Source: Clavelina lepadiformis (lineage: Eukaryota > Chordata > Ascidiacea > Aplousobranchia > Clavelinidae). From it: a DNA stretch of 64,000 bases. Under the pieces are notes generated by a model. That model saw only the letters and a list, made by a program, of their open reading frames with translations, did not search any database and had not been told where the DNA came from. The stretch covers positions 9,302,501-9,366,500 of the forward strand of contig NC_135243.1 in NCBI RefSeq assembly GCF_947623445.1. Reading direction: 5' to 3'. The translations under genes were made by a program, and so were the position numbers. Shown here piece after piece: positions 13,301 through 23,793 of this stretch (its first letter is position 1; each line of letters opens with the position of its first letter).

Positions 13301-14401
13301 ATAATGATGTATGCAGTAATTATTTTCACAACGGAATACATAAAACATTTAATGGTCTTGAAAATGTATAGCGTAAAATTATCTGATTGACATCAAAATT
13401 ATCTATCCAACATTTTGTTGATAGGAACAGCGAATAAAATATAGTATATCATTTCGTATACAAGAATAACTTTACGACTTGTAATTAATTCCAAGTAAGA
13501 GACATAACATATAGCAGCCTTGGAAGCCTGCAGGATTAAGGGATATATGCAAAAAAGATTTACTAAATTTACATAGCATGATCATAAGCAGCATTTCCAA
13601 TTAAATTTGGATATATACTATACAATATACATGTACATACTGTATTTATACATATATATGCAAACTTTGTATTGAGCAGTTTTTTATCCTGTTACTGTTA
13701 GCGAACTTAACAACTTCAGATTTCTGTGTACAAAAACTTAGAGCATGCACTTGCTTCTCTTAACTCTTTGTGCAGTATATGCGGAATAACTGTTCATGGG
13801 TATCATACAAGTACCAAAACATACAGCAGCTAGAGCTAACTGTTAATAATTTTATTGGTACATTTAAAAAGTTTAATCTCTTATTTAATAATTAGCTATT
13901 TGAAACAATGGAGTACCTGTTCATCAGTCATGTCAATGCCAATGACAAAGCCATCTTTTCCAACAAGTTTGCTAAGTGCATAGCAATCTCTTCCACTGCC
14001 ACTTCCAAGGTCCAAAATTTTCATGTCTTCTAAGCAATCTGGAACTACTAAACCACATCCATAATACTTGCTGACAACTTCATCATGGATTAGGGCCATC
14101 ACATCTCTAACATACTTTGGCATTTTTTGAGCAGGAGTGGTACATGCGGTTGTTTGCAAGTCATCAGCAGTCTGCAATTTTTTTCCTAAACAAAAAAGTT
14201 GAAGTTTTACTGATCACTATATGTAGATCCAAAAATTAATTTGTTGCAGTCAAACTATTAAACAACATCTGGTAGCTACAGTATTTCTAAATCTTACAGT
14301 TTAATTTTACAACTTCTTGAAATTACAAAATTCTCAATACCATAATAATCTTTTACGTCATCTGTTATGTCGTTTGTCTTAGCAGGGCAGCAGGAGGACA
14401 T
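10351..14401 (-). CDS. AS3MT: Arsenite methyltransferase, copy 2
   Basis: Tandem paralogue of the neighbouring arsenic methyltransferase in the same orientation. Exons: 14401-14341, 14185-13917, 12168-12032, 11945-11794, 11634-11503, 11364-11246, 10721-10587, 10437-10351, giving about 363 aa. It starts MSSCCPAKTNDITDDVKDYYG and has the same ILDLGSGSGRDCYALS SAM loop. The four key cysteines are kept (TACTTPAQK, YYGCGLVVPD, SNCVINL, GECVSGALHW). The tail differs from copy 1: it is longer and richer in cysteine, ending GGSCCAGSCC against GTCCC. Intron phases equal those of copy 1, but the intron after exon 2 has expanded to about 1.75 kb. A decayed extra piece of exon 6 lies in the intron after exon 6. 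No disabling change is visible, so both genes look functional. Confidence 0.95.
11098..11165 (-). pseudogene. Relic of a duplicated AS3MT exon 6 inside an AS3MT intron
   Basis: The + strand stretch beginning CACCTTCAGCTCATCAGATT and continuing through TTACTGATGGTGCCGTTATAGATTACTTGGC is a degraded copy of the 3' part of exon 6. It compares with CACTTTTAACTCATCTTGATT...GTGCCTTTATAGATCACTTGAC in copy 1. It lies about 80 bp downstream (in transcription terms) of the intact exon 6 of copy 2. The upstream part of the exon is missing, so it cannot be spliced in as a full exon. It records a past exon-level duplication. Confidence 0.6.
12169..13916 (-). other. Expanded intron of AS3MT copy 2
   Basis: The intron between exons 2 and 3 is about 1.75 kb here, against about 0.56 kb in copy 1. 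It is AT-rich. I found no protein homology, terminal repeats or tandem array. The open frames it contains (for example around 13138-13371) show no recognisable domain and no splice logic, and I treat them as chance. Confidence 0.5.
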
Positions 14402-15252
14402 GATACTATGTTCTTACTTCCGTATTTAGATTGTCAAACCTGTAACAGAACATTTCTTCATCTTAAAAAAGAAACTTTTTTTAAACCCCCTAACAATGAC
14501 AACAAAAATTGGCTATGTAGCGGTTAATCTAACCAGGTATAATATCTCTTTTGGAGCTAAGCTTTTCAACCTTTTGTAGGCAGCGACTCAAATCTTATTT
14601 ATAAAAAAACTTTGGCATCCTAACAATGTGCAATAATGTGTATGCATAATGCACAAAACTAATGCACCTTAAATGCATCAATGAACCTCATGAACATCAG
14701 TACTATGAGTGCACCCATAGGATACTATGCAATTTGGTAATTGACAACTAACAAAAATAACGATAGCAATATATTTTTGATAATTATAACATTTTTTGTC
14801 ATGAGTGGGCATTGGAGATTGCTTTGCTGCTTGGTTTGGCTTTTATCTGCCTTCCAATTTTTTTCAATGATCCTGTCAATAGATTACACCATGTAACAAA
14901 AATTTAGTTGTGACGATTTTTTAATATTTTCTGAAACATATTACTGAGTAAAACATATTTCTGGCAATTTTTTGTCTCAAATGTTGTATAAAAATGTTAT
15001 TTTAAGCTTTTTAAACTTTCAGCACCCTGTTTTTTCTAACTCTGATTGTAAATTCGTTATAACATTGGTGCACTGTGACGTCACAATGGCCCAACATTTT
15101 AACTTCATAATTGTAGCCTGTATCGTAACAATGATCATTCTTGGCATAGTCTCAGTGAGCCAGTATACCAAGGTTGCCACATTGACTATTTTATTGTTAC
15201 TGGTATCTTATCAGGTTAATTACAGGTAGCGTGATTCTCGATAAATTGAGGG
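14402..15252. other. Intergenic region upstream of AS3MT copy 2
   Basis: AT-rich region between the AS3MT copy 2 start and the decayed gene at 15.25 kb. It probably includes the AS3MT promoter. A hydrophobic open stretch at about 15086-15226 could encode two membrane segments, but it has no homology I recognise. A single TGACGTCA palindrome (cAMP-response-element-like) lies near 15077-15084. Confidence 0.4.
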
Positions 15253-16605
15253 ATGTCATCATCACGTAAATGTAAGCTGTCTGCTGATAGTTTTTGCTAT
15301 GTCTGTGGTCTATACATTAGTTTAAAGCAAGTGAAATACAGAATAAAGGTAGAAGCAAAATTTTCTAACGCTTATGAACTTTATTTTGGCATGAAAATTG
15401 GTGACCAAGATAAACACTGGGCACCTCGTGTGATCTGCGGAACATGCCGATCAAATTTGAATGGCTCGCCTAGAGGAGACCGGCATTCGATGCCATTTGC
15501 TATTCCGAGAATCTGGAGAGAACCCCAAAATCATACAGATGACTGCTATTTCTGTATGGTTGACATTTCAAGGTTTAGAAGAACTAAAAACCGACGTGAC
15601 ATTGTATATCCTTCTATACCGTCTTCTATTGCACCTGTTCCGCATAGCAGTGAGTTGCCACTGCCCAAACCACCGAGCAAAAAAGCTCCAGAAGATTTAG
15701 CAGGGTCTGAAGATATTGAAAAAGACTCCGATGATGAATTCAACATATCTCATACAGACTTGATTTCAGAACCACACTTCCCAAGCCAACAAGAATTAAA
15801 TGATTTAATTAGAGACATGGGGCTCACTAAGTCAAATGCCGAACTTCTGATTTCAAGGTTGAAACAATGGGACTTATTAGATTTGTCATGTCGATGTTCT
15901 TTGTCGAGAAAAAGGCATGAAAGATTTTCAAGGTATTTTTCTGTGGCAGGCTCTCTTTGCTTCTGTAGTAATGTTGATAACCTTTTTGAAGAAATAGGAA
16001 TAGCTCAATCATGACCCAAAGGAGTGGCGCCTATTTATAGACAGTTCTTCCCAAAGTTTGAAATGTGTCCTCCTTAACAATGGAAACCAGTATCCATCTA
16101 TACCCGTTGACCATTCTGTCCAAATGAGAGAAGATTACAAAAATGTAAAGTTTCTTCTTGAAAGTATTAACCATGCTAGATACAACTCTGTGGAGGTTCG
16201 ACTTATGCTCCAGTGTAAAGAACTTGAAAATAAAATGACTACGAGAGAAGCAGAAGCATGGAATGCATTTCGAGAAGTAGTTAATTTTTTTCTCGGTAGT
16301 AAACGAAGCGAGGACTATAAAGTTTTGGTGAACAATCTGATGGAGGAATACGAAAAATTGGGATGTCGTATGTCCTTGAAAATGCATTACCTGCACTCTC
16401 ACCTTGATTTTTTTAGTTCAAATATGGGTGTGTAAGCGAAGAACATGGTGAAAGGTTTCACCAGGACATTTCTGATATGGAAAGAAGATACCAAGGAAGG
16501 TGGAGTCGCAACATGATGGGGGTTTATTTGTGGTCATAACACGAGAAGATTTCTCAGTTCAGAGACGCAAATCACGCAAACAAAACCACTTCTGAAGTTT
16601 TTTGG
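15253..16605 (+). pseudogene. Broken intronless member of the 'WRLFIDSS' zinc-ligand family
   Basis: The first open part (253 codons from 15253) has paired cysteines (CYVCG near residue 16, VICGTCRSN near residue 60, CYFCMVD near residue 100) that look like zinc ligands. A proline/serine linker and an acidic stretch follow. Homology then continues in another frame (DPKEWRLFIDSS...LKCVLLNNGN), then GCRMSLKMHYLHSHLDFF, then in a further frame EEHGERFHQDISDMERRYQG. I recognise this order from large uncharacterised proteins present in many copies in cnidarian and arthropod genomes; that is memory, not a search. Compared with that layout the copy has at least two frame changes and lacks an internal block of several hundred bases between KNVKFLLE and the EAWNAF region. 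There are no introns. It is probably a dead retrocopy or a member of an uncharacterised mobile family; catalytic function is unknown. Confidence 0.7.
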
Positions 16606-18732
16606 AATGTTTGCAATATGGATCCTTACATAATGCATTACTAGGCTATATTATGGACAATACTTCTATGTGTTAGCGTGTTTGTGAGTCTTATACAAAA
16701 TAATGCTTATTAATACTGAAAAATTTTGGGTAAAATCAGAAAAAGCGATATTTCTTGAAAATTTAGGACACTTCAGGGAAAATATTTGCATTTTTGTGAT
16801 TAGTTCCGAGTAGCAAAACACAATACATAAACATTTTTAGGCAACTAAAAATTTCGCAAAATTTTGTTACATGGTGTTATTTTTACAATTCATCAGCACT
16901 TTACTCTTTTTTTTGGAAAAAACATAGAAATAGTAACTTCTGTTAATATTTTTTGAATGAAGGGAAGCATTCAGGAGATAATACTTTGAAAATAAAATCC
17001 AGGTACAAACGTGGTAACATACATACCCTATGTCACTAAGTAACAATAACAAGTGGCTATGTACCGGTGAGCAATTACAGACTAAGTTCTCTAATTTTCC
17101 CGTATGGTGGTATGAATTATGGTATCACAACATTCATACTCGATCAGGATAAGCTAGGGAAAGTCTTGCCTGGGCTTATTACTTGTTTTATTTCAACTAT
17201 AAAAGCTACTGCCATTGTTTTGTGATACGCCATTATGCTTTTTTTAATACTGTTGGGACTTGGTTCAAGTGCTAATAAACACGTGTGTAGTGCACACCAA
17301 ACAATCGCTTATCTGCTGAGTCATATGATCATGGAGGTAACCATACAAACGACAACATACATTCCTAGTTTACAACCTTGCACTTTTAATAGAAATAAGT
17401 AAATAACTTATAGTCTTAAACTTTATTGAAATACCTGGCAACACCTTAGTTAACGTTAACAGTATACCAGATTTAGTAACTAAAGTCACCCCCAGGTAAC
17501 TACTGTAAAATTCTCGCTGAGTCAACAAGGCTTCGCAGAACCATTGTTAAAATGCCAAGTCATGATACTACATTGCTGTGTGAGATCCTTAAAAATTTGA
17601 TGATGCAATAAAAATTAATAATCCATGTGATGCTGTGGGCAGTTGACAAGGTCAAGGTCATTTCGAATGGACACGTCGTGGAGGCAGGCTATCATGCAGC
17701 TTCAAGTAGGCCTAGGCCTATATGCAGAATGCAACCTTTAATTTTATTATTACCTTTTATTGCAACCTTACCATAAGTGAATTAAAACTAGGCCAATAAG
17801 GAATAATATGCATTGCTGATAAAAGGTCTCCTAGTCTAAGCCATTATTGTGTAACATCTTCGTTGGAAGCTATTTTTTGCAGTTTTTTTCACCTCTCTTA
17901 AATGTATTTTAAATATGAATTTAATATAAACGCATTCTAGGTTTGGTGCCCGTCCTAACCTTCTATCGTTGTAGCATCACTATAATTTACATATTGCACG
18001 TTTTAGGCCCTTGGGCTTTGCCGCTTTTTCCCGTTCATTGATTGTGAGCATACTTCTTGTTTGACCATATTACAGCAAGGTTAGCACCATACTTTTCGTT
18101 CACGACTGTGAATGATGAATAATAAACAATACAATTATATTTAACTCCTCCCTCAAGCCTAAGTTTGACTTTAATTAAACCCTACACCTTTAAATAAGTA
18201 AATCTATTTTTGCATGTATCCATTCTATTAACTAATCGCCCGTATCTTTAACCACGAGCTGCGTGACCAACTTTCGGTGTAAAGGTCATTTTCTAGTTTA
18301 AACATTTATCTCTTGACTTCATCTGACTCTAGCTTTAGAGAGGATTCAGAATTCATGTGTTGTGCATCTACTATCTTGCATTTGTATGCAATCAAAATCA
18401 TTCGATTTGCATCACTTTTTGTGCATCCTGCTTTCTTATTTCTTGTTCCTCCTTTTCTAAAATGTTTTATGGTACAGTATTGCAGTATTACAGACTGCAG
18501 TAGATTCTAGTGGTGAAGCTTGATGTTTTTGTGAATTTTGTACCGATATAGAGGTAAAGTAGTCTCTCCACTACTGTTTTGCATTTTTATTCCAAATCAT
18601 AGGCATACATTTGTTACATTTCTGCATTAAAGCAGAGGATATTATATCTAGGATTATTAATGTGATTTCAGTAAATCTTTCAATTTTATACTTTTTGCTC
18701 AAAAGGTTCTGTCGCTGGGGTTTTATATCGTT
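16606..18732. other. Gene-free region with one dispersed repeat copy
   Basis: AT-rich spacer before the GSTK cluster. The only structure I can support is a ~145-bp dispersed repeat at 17990-18134, described separately. A 65-codon open frame at 18313 has no domain and is probably chance. Confidence 0.5.
17990..18134 (+). repeat. Dispersed repeat, copy A (inverted partner at 24.2 kb)
   Basis: It shares with the reverse strand of 24190-24334 the blocks ATTGCACGTT, GCTTTGCCGCTTTTTCCCGT, TTGTTTGACCA, GGTTAGCACCATACTTTTCG and AAACAATA.ATAC in the same order. Identity is roughly 75-80% by eye. No protein coding and no clear tRNA-like promoter boxes are visible. Family unknown. Confidence 0.65.
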
Positions 18733-19407
18733 ATGGCAAAGTGTAAGTCTGTGGTAGAGCTGTTTTATGATGTTGTATCACCGTATAGTTATATCACATT
18801 TGAGGCTTTGATTAGATACAACAAGAAATTTACCAGCATGGATTTAAAACTGAAACCATTTTATCTCAGCGCTGTTATGGGTGCAACAAACAATTCACCT
18901 CCAGGTTTAGTTCCAGCAAGGGCACAGTATATGGGTAAAGATTTATACCGTTTGTCAAAATACTATGACATTCCATTTAAATGGCCAAAAGATATAGGAA
19001 ATGTGATGTTTCAGAAAGGAACTCTTTCCACTCAAAGGTTACTTACCAGTATCGAAAAACATTGTCCTGAAAACTTGGAAGCTGTTAGCAGGGAATTATT
19101 TTTACGTGTCTGGTATAAAGATGAAGATGTTTCTACCTCAAACAGCTTAAAAGAAGCCTGCAACACCATTGGTATATCCCAGGATAAAATTAAAACCATT
19201 GTGAATGATATCACCAATTCAGAGATCAAACAGAAATTAAGAGACACAACACAAAAAGCTCTTGATTTTGGAGCATTTGGAGCTCCAACATATGTTGGTC
19301 ATTTTAGCAACGATCCAAGAATGTTTTTCGGGAGTGACCGTTTATTTATGCTTGCTCATTATTTAAACGAACAGTATCCTGGTCCCCTTAAAGAGCTAAA
19401 AGTTTAG
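18733..19407 (+). CDS. GSTK1: Glutathione S-transferase kappa, copy 1
   Basis: Kappa-class GST with a DsbA-like thioredoxin fold; in animals it is found in mitochondria or peroxisomes and conjugates or reduces substrates with glutathione. Intronless, 224 aa. Family signatures: VELFYDVVSPYSYITFEAL at the N-terminus (the SPYS serine is the glutathione-activating site), then SPPGLVPARAQYM, KGTLSTQRLLT and SRELFLRVWYKDEDV. The cis-proline segment GAFGAPTYVGHF and the C-terminal FFGSDRLFMLAHYL follow. The start MAKCKSVVELF matches the usual family length. Vertebrate GSTK1 is multi-exon, so this intronless form suggests a retrocopy ancestor. Unlike copy 2, NKPPG reads NSPPG. Confidence 0.96.
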   Translation: MAKCKSVVELFYDVVSPYSYITFEALIRYNKKFTSMDLKLKPFYLSAVMGATNNSPPGLVPARAQYMGKDLYRLSKYYDIPFKWPKDIGNVMFQKGTLSTQRLLTSIEKHCPENLEAVSRELFLRVWYKDEDVSTSNSLKEACNTIGISQDKIKTIVNDITNSEIKQKLRDTTQKALDFGAFGAPTYVGHFSNDPRMFFGSDRLFMLAHYLNEQYPGPLKELKV

Positions 19408-20644
19408 TACCATAGAATTTTGGGGATAATCGTGTTTACACATAATATAATTTTAATGCACTTGATTACTTGAATCTTGATTTAATGGCGCTGTCATTGT
19501 AATTTTATTCATACTTTGAATTGCATGACGATTTTAGTAGTATGATTTTTCATCTGTTTGCTAATTTTGCATTGCAATTCTGATTTCTTTGTTAAGAATG
19601 GGATAATTTCATTTAAGTAGAACTACAATGGAATCTCTTTAACTCAATGCAATTTTGTCAGCCTTGATGAAACATCTATTAAAATGCATGTGAGCAACTA
19701 AAGATAACTTGGAATTGTTCAATGTCATGTGCCATTCATCGAACTAATTAAAATGATTCGCATTTATGAATGGATTCTTTTGAAACTACCATACATTAAA
19801 GGTTGTCCACTCCCATACATTAAAGGCTTTACCGATGGCAAAAACGAGTTCAGTAATATTTAAATTTCAATTCAAGCGACATTAAAATTTAATTTTTACT
19901 ACACAGTCATGTTACCTACGATAATTAATCATCAGCAATGATAACAAATTGTTTTTAGATACTTTTCTGCTTGTAAATAGGGCTACAAACGAACAGTATT
20001 TAATTGCTTGTAGTTCAATTTAATGTTTAATATTGAATTGTGTACATCCTCAGACATCTACTGTTTTACAGTGTGTCTCAAAATGTTCTAACTGAAAGGC
20101 AGCTGAAGAAAAAACTGACAAACAATGTGCTGGAAAGTGATTGTTGAAGTGCATCTAATATAATTCTAGAGTCATGTTTTCTTGGTTATCAGTCGTTAAT
20201 TTTTCCAGCTTAGTTTAGCTGCACTATTATACACGAAAGTAGCAATGGCTATTACAATTAAGTTTTCTTACAGCAATTGCTACTTCATGGTATTTAAAAG
20301 TTTTGTTTCTCCCACCTTATCTTTTTTGGTAAAATGGTGACAGCCTTTAATTTTTGTGTGGTTCTGTCTGGGAATGTGTTGTTTTATTACCAACAATTTG
20401 TATGGTTCTGTAAGGCTATTTTATTTATAACTATTTCAAGTAGTGTTGTGTGGTTGAATTAATATGTAAGTACAGTACTGTATCCTAAGCTAAATTGAGT
20501 GTTTTTCCATGAATTGTCATAGCTTCAGTGCTCAATCCTAATTTAATCAATAAAATTTACTATAGGAGTATTTTCAAATATCACCTGGTCGTGGTTTTAA
20601 CATTTTCTTAATCTTCAAGACAAGATATCTTGAACAACTTAAAT
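19408..20644. other. Spacer between GSTK copies 1 and 2
   Basis: AT-rich DNA without recognisable genes. A short tandem duplication of CCCATACATTAAAGG occurs at about 19789-19827. The rest presumably holds the 3' UTR of copy 1 and the promoter of copy 2. Confidence 0.5.
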
Positions 20645-21328
20645 ATGGTAAGAGAGAAAGTTACTGTTGACCTCTTCTATGACATCCTGTCACCTTACAG
20701 TTGGGTTGGATTTGAAGCTTTGACAAGATACAGACAAAAATATGATTTTATTGATTTACGTTTGAGGCCAGTATTTCTTGGTGGCATTATGAGTGGCACT
20801 GGCAACAAACCCCCAGGCATGGTGCCTGCTAAAGCAAAATATATGCGGCATGATTTGGAGCGTTTATGTAAATATTTTGATTTGCCATTCAATAGACCGA
20901 AAAATGAATTTGAGGTGTTATTTAAGAAAGGTTCATTATCAGCACAACGGTTACTGACTTTAGTTGCAAGTAAGTATCCTTTGAAGCTGGAAGACTTATC
21001 CCGCCAGCTTTCTATAAGAGTTTGGTCGAAAGATTTGGATGTTACCACAATCGATAGTCTAACTTCGGCTTGCAAAGATGCAGGTTTCTCCGAAAGTGAA
21101 ATCAACAGCCTAATAAACGATTTCAATTCAGAGAATGTCAAAAAGGCACTGCAAGAAACAACAGCACTTGCTATGCAGTTCAATGCTTTTGGTGTACCCA
21201 CGTATGTGGCCCATCTTCCTGATGGCCCACAAGTTTTCTTTGGTACAGATCGGTTATTTATGCTTGCTCATTTTCTGAAAGTGCCTTTTCCTGGTGCGCT
21301 TAATAATTTCAAATCGTCTAAGTTATAA
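20645..21328 (+). CDS. GSTK1: Glutathione S-transferase kappa, copy 2
   Basis: Second intronless kappa-class GST in the same orientation as copy 1. The ATG at 20645 gives MVREKVTVDLFYDILSPYSW, about 227 aa. It keeps the canonical active-site features best of the three: SPYSW, SGTGNKPPGMVPAKAKYM, KGSLSAQRLLT, SRQLSIRVWSKDLDVT, FGVPTYVAHL with the cis-proline, and FFGTDRLFMLAHFL. It ends LNNFKSSKL. An AATAAA follows near 21383. Divergence from copy 1 is substantial, so the duplication is not recent. Confidence 0.96.
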   Translation: MVREKVTVDLFYDILSPYSWVGFEALTRYRQKYDFIDLRLRPVFLGGIMSGTGNKPPGMVPAKAKYMRHDLERLCKYFDLPFNRPKNEFEVLFKKGSLSAQRLLTLVASKYPLKLEDLSRQLSIRVWSKDLDVTTIDSLTSACKDAGFSESEINSLINDFNSENVKKALQETTALAMQFNAFGVPTYVAHLPDGPQVFFGTDRLFMLAHFLKVPFPGALNNFKSSKL

Positions 21329-21904
21329 ATGCATCTGAAATGCACAATCTGCAATTCAATTCAGACTATATCTTTGCTTTTAAATAAAAATTAATTCTTA
21401 TCGATATTTCGCAATAGGTATATATATAATTTCTTAAGCAATGTTTATGATGTATTGTATTAGCATAACATGAAGCACAGTAAAGTGGTGGTGGTTATGA
21501 CTCATATGTAGAACGAATACAGAAGCCAAAACAGCAGAAAACAATAAATGAAGCAAAATGCATTGGTTCTTGTGTTCGTTATATGTAATTAATTTGTTGA
21601 TCCTTATTATTCCAAATAACACTTAGTGTTTATATTATATAGAAATATGCAAAAGTATTTTGAGATTTATCTGTTGTTTAGTAAAGAGATTTGTTGTCAA
21701 TTGTGCTGCATCTTTTGTTTATTGTTATAAAAAATTTCAATAATGATTGAAAATAAAATTATAATTTTCATGCACTAGATGTTATTTTATGTAACTAAGT
21801 TCCACGACATTAAAATCAATAAACTTCATTATTGTTGGGACCAATTCCTAAGCATGTTTATTGATGCAATCATCGTTATACGCTGAAGAAAGTTTTATTT
21901 AGAG
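21329..21904. other. Spacer between GSTK copy 2 and a hAT MITE
   Basis: AT-rich spacer with a poly(A) signal for GSTK copy 2 near its left end. I see no gene or repeat structure in the remainder. Confidence 0.5.
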
Positions 21905-22191
21905 CAGGGGTCCTTAAACTTTTTGGCACACGCCCCCCTTGACGGTACCTAAAAAATCCGCGCCTCACCTCATTGCAAAATAAAAAAGCATTAAACAAAA
22001 CAACAATTTATTTTCAATTAACTTTCATTAATGTGACGAATGTAGTTGTTTTTGGGAAACCAAACGTTTAATTCGAGGTTTTGTAGAAGATAATGCACAT
22101 CTTTAATGAAGAATGTAGAAGATAATGCACATTTGTCATCTCTCGCGCCCCCCATATGAAACTTACACGCCCCCCAGTTTAAGAACCACTG
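21905..22191. mobile_element. hAT-type MITE with exact 8-bp target duplication
   Basis: Non-autonomous element of 287 bp. The left end is CAGGGGTCCTTAAACTTTTT and the right end is AGTTTAAGAACCACTG; they are imperfect inverted repeats. Cytosine-rich blocks (CGCCCCCC) lie inside both ends. The flanking octamer ATTTAGAG is present exactly at 21897-21904 and 22192-22199, as expected for hAT transposition. No coding capacity. The intact target duplication suggests a fairly young insertion. Confidence 0.9.
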
Positions 22192-22377
22192 ATTTAGAGC
22201 AAAACTTGCGAGAGTTCTTTCTTTGCACCAATAACAGAATAACTACACCAAGACTGCTATAGGTAATATTCCGTTTTCAATGGTATGTCACATTATGCGT
22301 CAATAATTATATTAAACACACAAAAATATAATAAAGATTGATTTGGAGCTTATGTAATATATGTGGTTAAACAAAAA

Positions 22378-23037
22378 TTATGATAAAAAATAGTCAGGAA
22401 ATGTGATATTAAGATAATAAGCTAATAAAAATAATTGATCAGAACCGAAAAAAAGCTCAGGTCCTGTACGAAAGTGAGCAACATAGGTAGGAACTCCAAA
22501 TACTCCTTGACCAATTGCAAGTTTCGTATTGTTTTTCAGTATACGTTTTATGTCTTCTTCTTTTGTTGCATGAAGCAAAAACTCAGATTTTCTCTCAGAA
22601 ATACCTGCATTATGTAAAGTTACTCTCAAACTTTCAACAGAAGTTGCATCCTGATCTTTCGACCAGATCCTTAAAAACATTTCACGTGAAACCTCTTCAA
22701 GGAGTTTTGGAGAGTACTTGTTAACAGCTATAAGGAGACGCTGCATTGAAAGCGAACCTTTTCGAAACATTACATAATCCATAGCTTGAGGCATATTATA
22801 TGGCAGGTTAAAGTATTCACCCAAGCTTTCAAGATCCGTTTTCATGTAGATTCTCTTGGCTTTCAATCCATTGGGTTTGCTTCTAACTCCTTTAAATAAA
22901 GCACCCAGCAATACTGGTTGCAATCTCAAACTCATGTGATCACATTTTTTGTTGCATCGCGTTAATGCCTCAAATGTTGCCCAGCTGTATGGAGAAATAA
23001 CATCATAAAACAAATCTACAATCACTTTCTTGGACAT
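22378..23037 (-). CDS. GSTK1: Glutathione S-transferase kappa, copy 3 (inverted, divergent)
   Basis: Third intronless kappa-class GST, on the opposite strand and tail-to-tail with copy 2. 219 aa, start MSKKVIVDLFYDVISPYSWATFEAL. The SPYSW serine is kept, as are KGSLSMQRLLI, SREMFLRIWSKDQDAT, FGVPTYVAHF and FFGSDQLFLLAYYL. The loop that reads GNKPPG in copy 2 reads VRSKPNG here, so the asparagine and one proline are lost. In known GSTK structures this asparagine helps bind glutathione. The protein is therefore probably folded but may have altered substrate or cofactor use. No frame break is present. Confidence 0.94.
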   Translation of the reverse strand: MSKKVIVDLFYDVISPYSWATFEALTRCNKKCDHMSLRLQPVLLGALFKGVRSKPNGLKAKRIYMKTDLESLGEYFNLPYNMPQAMDYVMFRKGSLSMQRLLIAVNKYSPKLLEEVSREMFLRIWSKDQDATSVESLRVTLHNAGISERKSEFLLHATKEEDIKRILKNNTKLAIGQGVFGVPTYVAHFRTGPELFFGSDQLFLLAYYLNITFPDYFLS

Positions 23038-23141
23038 GGCATTATATCATCAAAACCTGTTGCAAAAATAACAACAATTATATGCACTAATAGCATGGAG
23101 CTCTCCAGATAGACAAATAATGGTTAATAATTGATTTATGT

Positions 23142-23444
23142 CAGGGGTTCTTAACCTTTTTATAGTCGTGGCCCACTTGCGATTTGAAATTATTCCGTGG
23201 TTCACATCTTCAAGAAACGGAAAGGGAATTACCACGAGTCTAGACATGCATTGGCAAAGTTGTTTGGAGTTTTGGGCGACACAAAATCATTTAAACCATT
23301 ATAAGTTAAATCATATAATTCGATCAAACAACAATGCTAATTTGGACATCACAAAATTTTCACGAACTAAATAAAACTAAAATTTTCACCAACTTTACAA
23401 TTTTCCAAATAGCTCTGTGGCCCACCGGTTAAGAAGAACTCATG
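23142..23444. mobile_element. hAT-type MITE 'GGTTCTTAACC' family, near-complete copy
   Basis: The left end CAGGGGTTCTTAACC and right end GGTTAAGAAGAACTCATG are inverted relative to each other, each followed inward by a GGCCCAC block (GTCGTGGCCCAC left, GTGGCCCACCGG right). Length is about 303 bp, with no coding capacity. I could not find an exact 8-bp target duplication, so the copy is older or its ends are altered. Parts of the same family recur at 23737-23793 and 33571-33722. Confidence 0.75.
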
Positions 23445-23736
23445 GTCTAAAAGTTTTCAATCAGGCATTCAGGCTTCGGTCCTGGCTGGCGGTATAGTGT
23501 CAAGTAGAGAAGTGGCATTATAACCTAGCCTAACCTTTTTTCAAATCGATTCCTTTTTCATAGTTACAGTATATCAGTATAGTATATATATTTAATTTCA
23601 ACGTGTGTTTGTGCAAAAACCAAACTATACTGGGTTATGCTGATCAAGCTGCAGTTTAAATTGTTTGTTACGGTTGCAATAAGAAAATTGAACTAATTTC
23701 ATTAATGTCTAGGAATTTAACTTTATTGCTTTGAAA

Positions 23737-23793
23737 GCCAACTTTACAATTTTCCAAATAGCTCTGCGGCCCACCGGTTAAGAAGAACCCATG
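23737..23793. mobile_element. Solo right end of the 'GGTTCTTAACC' hAT MITE family
   Basis: This ~57-bp stretch repeats the last part of the element at 23142-23444 almost exactly: CCAACTTTACAATTTTCC, AAATAGCTCTG, GGCCCACCGGTTAAGAAGAA, then CCCATG. It lies about 300 bp from the complete copy. The rest of the element is missing. Its tip forms one arm of the inverted repeat at 23783-23875. Confidence 0.8.

Noticed and set aside
14972-15229. Hydrophobic 85-codon frame resembling a small membrane protein
   Set aside because: No homology recognised, AT-rich sequence easily gives hydrophobic frames, and no conserved start context or second exon was seen.
22378-23037. GSTK copy 3 as a pseudogene
   Set aside because: Despite the altered NKPPG loop the frame is intact, the length is normal and the SPYSW and cis-proline motifs are retained.
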